A stretch of DNA of 17,095 nucleotides from Oligosphaeraceae bacterium (GTDB lineage: Bacteria > Verrucomicrobiota > Lentisphaeria > Oligosphaerales > Oligosphaeraceae). The stretch covers positions 1 to 17,095 of the forward strand of contig JAAYYJ010000018.1 of NCBI GenBank assembly GCA_012515455.1, written 5' to 3'. Made by a program: the position numbers and the translations under genes. Shown here one piece after another: positions 1 through 6,552 of the stretch (the first letter of the stretch is position 1; every line of letters begins with the position of its first letter). A model generated the notes under the pieces. The model searched no databases. It saw only the letters and a program-made list of their open reading frames with translations, and had not been told where the DNA came from.

Positions 1-465
1 AAATGCGGCGTGATCACTTCTTCGTATGAAATCATCAGCGGGCTGATGCTGGAGGAGGATGAATTCAAGGCCCATAAGGCCGAGCTGATCAGTCAGATCA
101 TGGAGATCCTGCAGCGGCGGGCCAGCCAGGAAGCCGAATGGCTGTACAGTCAATTCCAGACCACGGGGGTGTTTTTGACCGATTTGACCGAAAAGCTCAG
201 CCGGGCAATCAATGCCGCCAAGGTCGAGATTTCCGCGTTCCTGACCCGGAATCCCCGCTTCATCAGCGACGAGCTGCTGCTTTCGCATCTGCCGGCGCTG
301 TTCAAGCAGCGTTTTCCGGAACGCCTGCAGCGTCTGCCGGTTGAGTACCGCCAGGCAATTGTCGCCGTCGAGTTGGCCTGCCGGCTGGTGTACACTGCTG
401 ACAGTAACAATCTCGAGAACAAGCTGCGGCTGTTGCTGACCGCAGAAGAGAAGGCCCAGCTTTAA
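1..465 (+). CDS. C-terminal end of a probable large NAD-glutamate dehydrogenase (5' partial)
   Basis: The frame is open from base 1 (codons for K-C-G-V precede the ITSSYEII stretch), so the gene almost certainly begins outside the window; the GTG at 10 is probably internal. The visible 154 residues are mostly helical. They carry a CGVITSSYEI segment followed by a C-terminal LPVEYRQAIVAVELACRLVY stretch, a pattern I associate with the C-terminal region of large, non-hexameric NAD-dependent glutamate dehydrogenases, which deaminate glutamate to 2-oxoglutarate in the cytoplasm. No catalytic residues lie in the visible part, so the family call rests on similarity recalled from these helices only. 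An unrelated helical protein remains possible. The gene ends in TAA, followed by a short inverted repeat. Confidence 0.5.
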   Translation, partial: KCGVITSSYEIISGLMLEEDEFKAHKAELISQIMEILQRRASQEAEWLYSQFQTTGVFLTDLTEKLSRAINAAKVEISAFLTRNPRFISDELLLSHLPALFKQRFPERLQRLPVEYRQAIVAVELACRLVYTADSNNLENKLRLLLTAEEKAQL

Positions 466-486
466 GAGCTCCCGCAGCCCGGGCTC
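466..486 (+). terminator. Short inverted repeat after the first gene, possible weak terminator
   Basis: GAGCTC (466-471) can pair with GGGCTC (481-486), giving six pairs including one G-U around a nine-base loop, immediately after the TAA of the upstream gene. The sequence after it (AATTCTGCAG) is not a proper U-tract, so intrinsic termination would be weak. The rest of the gap to the next gene (487-553) shows no clear promoter. Confidence 0.3.
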
Positions 487-553
487 AATTCTGCAGACCG
501 GCCATCACACCCTGGGGGCAGAGCCGCCCAACTGAAAATGACAGGTTGAGACG

Positions 554-2029
554 ATGTCAGAAATACTTAAACAATTGCAAGGGGCTTTGGCGGGGCATAA
601 TCCGCTGGTATATATCCACAGTCCGGAAGAGGAACGTATTATGCGCGGACTGCAGCAGGCCGCCGAAAACCAGGGGCTGGCCAGAATCAGCTGCTGGTCC
701 TGCCTGAAGGGCCTGGACGGGCAGCCGGACAGCCAGGGGCCGGCGGCAGCCTTGCAGCTGGTCGTGAGCCAGGATTTACGGGGCCTGCTGGTCTTCAAGG
801 ACCTGGCACCGTTCTTGGGCCAGCCGGAAGTGGCACGGGCGTTGCGGGAAGCTTTTTTAGATGGCCAGAGCAAGCAAGACCGCATCCTGGTCTTGTTGTG
901 TGCCGAGCTGAATATCCCGGAAACTCTGAAGAAGGAGATGTATTTGCTTGACATCTCCACTCCCGATGAAGAGGAGATTGCCAGCCTGGTGCAAGCACTC
1001 AACCAGGACCACAGCCATCCTGCCATCCCTGAGGCTGCGGTCCGGGAAATTATCCTGGCCTTGAAGGGCCTGACTGAGAATGAAATCCGTTACGTCCTGC
1101 AACGCGCCTGCACCAGGACCTCCGCCGGCAAGGACGAGCTGCTGGATGAAATTTTCACAGAAAAGAAAAGTGTGGTCAAAAAATCCGGTTTTCTGGAGTT
1201 CTCGCCCCCGCGCTGGGATATCGACTCTCTGGGTGGCCTTGACAATCTCAAGAGCTGGCTGAAGAGGCGGGAGAAGATTTTTTCCCGTGAGGCCCTGGAG
1301 GCCGGAGTGCCCATTCCCAAGGGCCTGTTGATGATGGGGGTCAGCGGCTGTGGTAAGAGCCTGGCCGTGAAGACCATCTCCGCGCTGTGGAACATCCCGA
1401 TGTTCCGGCTGGATATGAATCTGGTGTTTTCCGGCATGTACGGCACCCCCGAGGAGGCGTTCCACCGGGCCCTGAAGACCATCGAAGCAGTGGCCCCGGC
1501 CGTGCTCTGGATTGATGAAATCGAAAATGCCCTCGGACTCGATGAGTCAGGACAGCGCGTCGCTTCGCATATCTTCTCCAGCTTCCTGACCTGGATGCAG
1601 GAAAAACCGCCCCTGATTTTCATCGCCGCGACGGCGAACAAGATTCAGGCCCTGCCGGCAGAGGTCCTGCGCAAAGGCCGCTTCGATGAAGTATTCTTCT
1701 GCGACCTGCCCACAGCCCCGGAACGGGAGGAAATCTTCCGCATCCATCTCGCCCGCAATGGCGCTAACTTGGAGGAGTTTGATTTCAAGATGCTGCAGGT
1801 ACTGAGCGAGGGCTGGAACGGCGCGGAAATCGAGCAGGCGGTGATTTCTGCCCGCACCGATGCCTTCTATGAACAGCGGACCTTCAATCAGCGAGACCTC
1901 AGCAACGTGATTTCCCGCATCGTGCCGCTCTCGGACACCATGGAGACCCAAATCAAGGCTATTCGCAGCTGGGCCTTCTCGCGTGCCACACCGGCCTCGA
2001 AATACGGCAAATCCGCCGCCCGGCGCTGA
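554..2029 (+). CDS. Ycf46-like AAA+ ATPase
   Basis: A cytoplasmic AAA+ ATPase of 491 residues. Residues 1-200 form an N-terminal domain without recognisable catalytic motifs, with the LVYIHSPEEERI segment near 18-29 typical of the Ycf46/Slr0374 group. The AAA+ module follows: Walker A GVSGCGKS at 262-269, Walker B VLWIDEIE at 317-324 (D321, E322), sensor-1 Asn in AATANKI near 362, and an LRKGRFDE segment near 372-379 with candidate arginine fingers. A helical lid follows to about 460. Length and order fit the family. Cyanobacterial Ycf46 is linked to photosynthesis and carbon use; in heterotrophs the substrate is unknown, and nothing here names a partner. The start ATG has only a weak AGG ahead of it. 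The TGA is followed by a run of eight C. Confidence 0.85.
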   Translation: MSEILKQLQGALAGHNPLVYIHSPEEERIMRGLQQAAENQGLARISCWSCLKGLDGQPDSQGPAAALQLVVSQDLRGLLVFKDLAPFLGQPEVARALREAFLDGQSKQDRILVLLCAELNIPETLKKEMYLLDISTPDEEEIASLVQALNQDHSHPAIPEAAVREIILALKGLTENEIRYVLQRACTRTSAGKDELLDEIFTEKKSVVKKSGFLEFSPPRWDIDSLGGLDNLKSWLKRREKIFSREALEAGVPIPKGLLMMGVSGCGKSLAVKTISALWNIPMFRLDMNLVFSGMYGTPEEAFHRALKTIEAVAPAVLWIDEIENALGLDESGQRVASHIFSSFLTWMQEKPPLIFIAATANKIQALPAEVLRKGRFDEVFFCDLPTAPEREEIFRIHLARNGANLEEFDFKMLQVLSEGWNGAEIEQAVISARTDAFYEQRTFNQRDLSNVISRIVPLSDTMETQIKAIRSWAFSRATPASKYGKSAARR

Positions 2030-2139
2030 CCCCCCCCGCCGCCGCCCGGCCCGGGCTGTTGCCGCAGTCGGGATTTTCCTGCTGCCCGGCCTTGGAACAG
2101 CGGCGGAGCCGCCGAAAAGTTCTTCCCGGGCTGTACTTT
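2030..2139. other. GC-rich intergenic stretch with inverted and direct repeats
   Basis: This gap holds no convincing gene. It begins with a run of eight C, then GC-rich sequence. A near-perfect palindrome CGGCGG-AG-CCGCCG lies at 2101-2114 and is followed by AAAAGTTCTT, which is not U-rich enough for a confident terminator. The ten-base word CCCGGGCTGT occurs twice, at 2050-2059 and 2125-2134. It may contain the end of the upstream transcript before the promoter that follows. Confidence 0.4.
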
Positions 2140-2167
2140 TTGCAAAGGCATCAAGGGCAATTATATT
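2140..2167 (+). promoter_or_regulatory. Candidate sigma70-type promoter for the TonB-like/cyclase-repeat gene
   Basis: TTGCAA (2140-2145, four of six matches to the -35 consensus) and TATATT (2162-2167, five of six to the -10) are separated by 16 bases. They lie in a small AT-rich patch that contrasts with the very GC-rich sequence upstream. Transcription would start near 2174, leaving a leader of about 50 bases before the ATG at 2224. A clear ribosome binding site (ACAGGAGATA) sits just ahead of that ATG. Confidence 0.45.
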
Positions 2168-2223
2168 ATCAGAACGTTTTCAGCCCGCGGCCCTGGGCCA
2201 AGACATGACAGGAGATACAGCTT

Positions 2224-3788
2224 ATGGATACAAATTTAGAGCCAGTCCCCTCTCAGACCTTTGATCCCGAAGCAATATTGGCGGAATACCAGCATCGGAA
2301 GATGGTCGAGAGCATGATCGGGCCCATTATTTCCCTGGTGCTGCATGTGCTGGTCATGGGCTCGGTGATTTTATTCTATGAAGCGGATGCTACGGTCACC
2401 CGCGCCTCCATTGAACTGGAGATGAAGGAACTGGAAGTTAAAGAGCTGGACCAGAAAGAGCTGGAGAAGCTCGAGAAACTCGAAGAGGTCGCGGAGGAAG
2501 TCGTGCCCACGGTCGAGCGTCCCGATATCGTCAGTGACGCGCAAGTGACCGATGTGGCCTCAGTGGATGACTTCAGCGACAGGATGGCCTCCACCGATGA
2601 TGCGATGAATTTCTCCGATGTGCTGGATATCCGGGCCAATGACTCGCCGTTGAAGCTGTCTTCGCTGTACGGCGGGCGCTCCAACGAGGGGCGCACCCAG
2701 CAGCGCCGGCGCTTTGGCGGCAACGACGCGACTGAACGGGCGGTGGTAAAGGCCTTGCAGTGGCTGAAGAAGACCCAGAACGCGGATGGCTCCTGGGCCC
2801 CCAGCCAGCGTCCAGCCATGACCGGCTTGTGCCTGCTGTCTTTCCTGGCTCATGGTGAGACTCCGACCAGCGAGGAGTACGGTCGGACGGTCCAGAATGC
2901 GATGCAGTACCTGATCAGTCACACCGCGGCTTTGCCTGAGACCACCAGCGGCAAGAAGAAAATCGAGCCCTATACCAATGGCATCGTAGCCTACGCGCTG
3001 TCGGAGGCCTACGGCATGACCAAACTGCCGAATCTGAAGCCGGCCATGGACAAAGCGCTGTCCCTGGTGGTTGAGGGTCAGCAGAAGAGCGGCGGCTACG
3101 ACTACAGTTACGCCCAGGGCGCCCGCTGGGACCTCTCGGTGGCCGGCTGGCAGTTCCAAGCTATGAAAGCCGGCTTCGTCTCCGGCGCCAGTGTGTCCGG
3201 ACTGGATGCGGCGATTGAAAAAGCCATCAGTTTCATCAAGAATGTCGCTTATTCGAAAACCAACGCAACCCGTCCGATGGGGTATTCTTCTCCTGGTGGC
3301 GGCAGCTGGGGCATGCAGGGTGCAGGCGCGCTGTGCCTGCAGCTGCTGGGCGAGGGCAGCAGCCGGGAAGTAAAGGCGGTTTCCAAACTGATTACTGACA
3401 CCCATCTGCCCACCATCATCTGGACCGACCCCAAGGCCACTGCCGGTTCCACCGGCCAGCTGATGTACTGCTGGTATTATGAGACCCAGGTGATGTTCCA
3501 TACCGGGCAGAGCTCGTGGCGGAAATGGAATGAGAAATTTGCGCCCATGCTGGTCCAGAACCAGAAGGAAGACGGCCATTGGGATGCACCGGTGGGTCTG
3601 AAGCCGGCCCCAAAGGCGCGAAAGCGGAGACCGGCACTTATGCTCCTTGGTACAATACCGCCTTGTGCTGCTTGAGCCTGCAGGTCTATTATCGTTATTT
3701 GCCGACCTACAAGATGCCCAAGAGCATGGCCAAGGAAGAGAAAACTACTTTGGACAACCTGGACGAGGAGCTCGGTCTCTCGCTCTAG
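2224..3788 (+). CDS. TonB-like membrane anchor fused to squalene-cyclase-type repeats; frame broken near the C-terminus
   Basis: Residues 31-52 form one membrane span with S37 and H41 in the S-x3-H spacing of the TonB/TolA-type helix that contacts ExbB/ExbD. Residues 62-95 are a strongly charged Glu/Lys/Leu coiled-coil-like segment. Residues 100-165 are an acidic, low-complexity linker. From about 168 on there are alpha/alpha-barrel repeats of the prenyltransferase/squalene-oxidase type (ALQWLKKTQNADGSW at 177-191, YTNGIVAYALSEAYG, SVAGWQFQAMKAG, MQGAGALCLQLLG, NQKEDGHWDAP). The first frame stops at 3673-3675 after 483 residues. The expected family ending (YNTALCCLSLQVYYRYLPTY) lies in the -1 frame and stops at 3786-3788. 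Joining at the CCCAAAG heptamer gives 521 residues. The break could be programmed frameshifting, a sequencing error or a true mutation. The barrel lacks evident cyclase catalytic motifs, so a binding or scaffold role outside the inner membrane is more likely than terpene cyclisation. No ExbB or ExbD is visible nearby. Confidence 0.8.
3609..3615 (+). promoter_or_regulatory. Canonical -1 slippery heptamer C CCA AAG in the TonB-like/cyclase-repeat gene
   Basis: In the frame of the ATG at 2224 the codons are CCA (3610-3612) and AAG (3613-3615), preceded by C. This fits X XXY YYZ and lets both tRNAs re-pair one base back on CCC and AAA. After the slip, reading continues at 3615 (GGC) into the frame that encodes the conserved C-terminus. 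Eight bases downstream a modest structure is possible: GCGG (3624-3627) with CCGC (3658-3661), and ACCGG (3630-3634) with TTGGT (3647-3651). A GGTGGG at 3591-3596 could be a weak upstream Shine-Dalgarno-like element. Whether it works is inference; a missing base in the assembly nearby would look the same. Confidence 0.45.
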
Positions 3789-3873
3789 CCCCGCCTTTCC
3801 CCCGACCGCCTGTTTCTGGCATGTTTTATGCATTGCAGCCCATGATATCCCACCCTAAAGCAAGGAAATTCCG

Positions 3874-5127
3874 ATGAGTTTTGACAAGAGTGGCAAGCAG
3901 ATGATCCGCAAGCCGGAAGGCACTGAGCAGCTGTCTTTTCTGTTCGCCGGCGATTTTTGTCCCCGCGGCCCGATTCCCGAGAAGTTGCTCGCGGAGGGCA
4001 AAGGGGCGTCGATTCTGGAACCTCTGCAGGGCGTGCTGCGTTCGGCCGACGTATCGTTCATTCAGTTCGAGACCCCGCTGACCACTGCCGACACGCCGAT
4101 CTGCAAGAGCGGTCCGAACCTGAAATGCTGCCCGGAGTCGATAGAGATTATGCACAGCTGGGGCGGTGATGTGGCCTTGCTGGCCAACAACCATACTGGC
4201 GATTTCGGCCCGGAACCCGTAGTGGAGACCATTGCCATCCTGCAGCAGCACGGCTTCCAGACGGTGGGGGCGGGCAAGGATTTGGCAACGGCCCGGGAGC
4301 CCTTGATTTTTACCAAGTGCGGCTTCAAGATCGGGGTGATCAACGTGGCTGAGAATGAATTCGGCGGCGCCTTGCGGGACCAGGCCGGAGCGAATTCACT
4401 GTCACCCTTCTACAACCTGGGTCAGATTCAGGAACTGAGCCCCAAAGTGGATACCTGTGTGGTGGTCATCCATGGCGGAAACGAGACCAACCCGGTGCCC
4501 AGCCCCAGGGTCGTGAACATGTGCCGGGCCTTCGTCGATGCCGGCGCGGATATCGTGATCAATATCCATACCCATTGCCCGCAAGGGATCGAGACCTGGC
4601 ACGGCAAGCCCATCGTCTACAGCCTGGGGAATTTCTATTTCCCCAATGTGTGGACCGATACCTACGACTCCAAGAGCTTCTGGTACACCGGCTATATGGC
4701 CCGCTTCCAGGTGGATCGCAAGGGCGCCTTCAGCATCGAGGCCATACCGGTCCATTTCGGCTTGGATGCCACCCGGGTGGAATTGCTGGAAGGGGCGGAA
4801 AAAGAGGGCTTCCTGCAGCATCTGGCCAAGATTTCCGCACCGCTATCGGACTGGGATGAGATCATGCGCTTCCATGAAGCCTGGGCAGCGGGCCCGAACA
4901 ATTACGTGGCCAAGGTTATTGCCACTGCCAACTGGTGCCTCGAGGATTTCAGCAACCCGGAGAAAAAGAAGTCGCTGATGCCCTTGCGCAATATCTTTAC
5001 CTGCGAAGCCCATTGCGAGCTGGTCGGGACTTGGCTGAAACTCTTTGAGCAGGGCAGACTGGAACAAGCCGCGGAATTCGCCCCCCAGCTGCAGACGTTG
5101 CGCGAGGCCACCTTCATCAAACATTGA
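3874..5127 (+). CDS. CapA-type (PGA_cap) metallophosphatase-like protein
   Basis: A 417-residue protein of the CapA/poly-gamma-glutamate-synthesis family, which has a calcineurin-like metallophosphatase fold. Visible family motifs in order: FAGD (24-27), the FETPL segment (65-69, where many members have NLE-x-P), LANNHTGDFG (103-112), VIHGGNE (198-204), DAGADIVINIHTHCPQGIE (222-240) and GKPIVYSLGNFYF (244-256). A helical C-terminal extension of about 150 residues follows. CapA in Bacillus is membrane-anchored and acts with CapB/CapC, but here there is no signal peptide or membrane span and no capBC nearby, so a cytoplasmic phosphatase or hydrolase role is likelier than capsule synthesis. AAGGAAA just before the ATG supports the start. 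The stop is 38 bases before the next start, so the pair is probably co-transcribed. Confidence 0.85.
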   Translation: MSFDKSGKQMIRKPEGTEQLSFLFAGDFCPRGPIPEKLLAEGKGASILEPLQGVLRSADVSFIQFETPLTTADTPICKSGPNLKCCPESIEIMHSWGGDVALLANNHTGDFGPEPVVETIAILQQHGFQTVGAGKDLATAREPLIFTKCGFKIGVINVAENEFGGALRDQAGANSLSPFYNLGQIQELSPKVDTCVVVIHGGNETNPVPSPRVVNMCRAFVDAGADIVINIHTHCPQGIETWHGKPIVYSLGNFYFPNVWTDTYDSKSFWYTGYMARFQVDRKGAFSIEAIPVHFGLDATRVELLEGAEKEGFLQHLAKISAPLSDWDEIMRFHEAWAAGPNNYVAKVIATANWCLEDFSNPEKKKSLMPLRNIFTCEAHCELVGTWLKLFEQGRLEQAAEFAPQLQTLREATFIKH

Positions 5128-5149
5128 GACGCAACCGCTCCCTGGCAGC

Positions 5150-5154
5150 GGAGG
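5150..5154 (+). promoter_or_regulatory. Ribosome binding site deciding the isomerase start
   Basis: GGAGG lies 11 bases before the ATG at 5166. The alternative in-frame TTG at 5124 would add 14 basic, unconserved-looking residues and would start inside the stop of the previous gene. The site therefore favours the shorter protein beginning MQQLKIGLLPLY. Confidence 0.7.
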
Positions 5155-5165
5155 ATAAGAACGCT

Positions 5166-6533
5166 ATGCAACAGTTGAAAATCGGCCTGCTGCCCTTATA
5201 TCTGCAGCTGTACGACGAGGTCAAGCCGGAAATCCGGCCCACTCTGGAACCGTTTGTGGATACCATCGCCGGGCAGTTCACGCAGCGCCAGGTGGAGGTG
5301 CTCAAGGCACCGGTTTGCTGCCGCCAGGCGGAGGTCACAGCCGCACTGTCGTCTTTTACTGCGGCCGGGGTTACAGCGGTGGTGACCCTGCATCTGGCCT
5401 ACTCGCCTTCCCTGGAGGCCGCGGATGCGCTGGCGGCCAGCGAACTGCCTCTGCTGCTGCTGGACACGACCCCGGCTTATGACTTCAATTTCGCCCCCGC
5501 CGGCAAGACCATGGCCAATCACGGCATCCACGGCGTGCAGGACCTGGCCAATATGCTCGGCCGGCGCAAGAAGGAATTCCTGCTCTATGCCGGGCATTGG
5601 CAGCACAGTGATATCTTCGCGCGGGCTCTGGAGGGATTGCAGGCCGCGGCCCTGGTGCGGAATTTCCGCCAGAGCCGGGTGGGATTGCTGGGGCAGCCGT
5701 TCGCCGGTATGGGTGACTTCTTCCTCCCCTTTGCCGACCTGGAACGACTCCTCGGCATTAAAGTACGGCAATTCCCGGAAAACTTCTCGGCTCCGCTCGC
5801 AGCCGGGGAGCTGGCGGCCGAGGAGACCGCCGACCGGGAACGCTTCGATTTCGGCATTATGGACCACGCGGCCTATCAGCGCACGCTGCGCGCCAGCCTG
5901 AGAGTGCGCAAATGGCTGGAGCAGGAGAAACTGAGCGCCTTCTCGCTGTGTTTTCGAGACATCACGGCGGCCGCCGGCTGGGAGACGGTGCCGTTCCTGG
6001 AGGCCTCCAAGGCTCTGGCCCGGGGCATAGGCTATGCCGGTGAGGGCGATGTCCTGACGGCAGCCCTGGTGGGAGCGTTGGCAAAACTGCATCCCGAGAC
6101 TACGTTCACCGAGATGTTCTGCCCTGACTGGCAGAATAACATGCTGTATCTCAGTCACATGGGTGAAATGAATGTAAACCTCGTCCAGGGCCGCCCCGGT
6201 CTGCGGGAAGCACAGTATGCTTTCAGTGCCACGGCGGCGCCGGCGGTGGCATACGGGGTCTACAAGCCTGGTCCGGCCAGCATCGTCAACCTGGCGCCGC
6301 TGGCAGATGAGCGCTTTCGCCTGCTGATCTGCAAGGGAGTATGCTTCGCCCCGCCGGATGTCGCTGCTACCGCGGTCATGGGCTGGTTCAAGCCCGCCCG
6401 CAACCTGCCGGAATTTCTGGAGCTGTACAGCCGGAACTTCGGCACCCATCACAGTGCTCTTTGCTATGGCATCAACAGCCGCCTGCTGACCATCTTTGCC
6501 AAATTGCAGGGCTGGGATGTGGTAGAAATTTGA
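5166..6533 (+). CDS. L-arabinose/L-fucose isomerase-family protein (AraA-like)
   Basis: A 455-residue cytoplasmic protein resembling the aldose-ketose isomerase family of AraA and FucI, which convert aldoses to ketoses with a divalent metal, usually Mn. The family-typical NHGIHGVQD segment is at 118-125. The four positions equivalent to the E. coli AraA metal ligands all seem present: E293 in AGEGD, E316 in TFTEMF, H331 in YLSHMGE and one of H428/H429 in FGTHHS. Overall length is slightly under that of AraA (about 500). The start at 5166 is chosen because GGAGG lies at 5150-5154; an upstream TTG at 5124 overlapping the previous stop has no such site. The sugar is unknown: no kinase or epimerase of an arabinose pathway is adjacent, and the neighbour is a CapA-like protein. 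Confidence 0.8.
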   Translation: MQQLKIGLLPLYLQLYDEVKPEIRPTLEPFVDTIAGQFTQRQVEVLKAPVCCRQAEVTAALSSFTAAGVTAVVTLHLAYSPSLEAADALAASELPLLLLDTTPAYDFNFAPAGKTMANHGIHGVQDLANMLGRRKKEFLLYAGHWQHSDIFARALEGLQAAALVRNFRQSRVGLLGQPFAGMGDFFLPFADLERLLGIKVRQFPENFSAPLAAGELAAEETADRERFDFGIMDHAAYQRTLRASLRVRKWLEQEKLSAFSLCFRDITAAAGWETVPFLEASKALARGIGYAGEGDVLTAALVGALAKLHPETTFTEMFCPDWQNNMLYLSHMGEMNVNLVQGRPGLREAQYAFSATAAPAVAYGVYKPGPASIVNLAPLADERFRLLICKGVCFAPPDVAATAVMGWFKPARNLPEFLELYSRNFGTHHSALCYGINSRLLTIFAKLQGWDVVEI

Positions 6534-6552
6534 GACCGACGCGGTAACGATC

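Noticed and set aside
2030..2037. Run of eight C as a possible phase-variation tract
   Set aside because: It lies just after the AAA+ stop codon, so slippage would change neither reading frame, and it is too far from the next promoter to alter its spacing.
1983..2264. Possible 93-codon gene between the AAA+ ATPase and the TonB-like gene
   Set aside because: It overlaps the ends of both real genes and the candidate promoter, and its translation is Pro/Arg-rich without a plausible start signal.
2560..3579. Long minus-strand open frame opposite the TonB-like/cyclase-repeat gene
   Set aside because: It is the antisense shadow of a gene with clear repeat motifs, and nothing in its translation resembles a protein family.
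5124..5165. TTG at 5124 as start of the isomerase, overlapping the CapA-like stop
   Set aside because: No ribosome site precedes it, and GGAGG at 5150-5154 points to the ATG at 5166.
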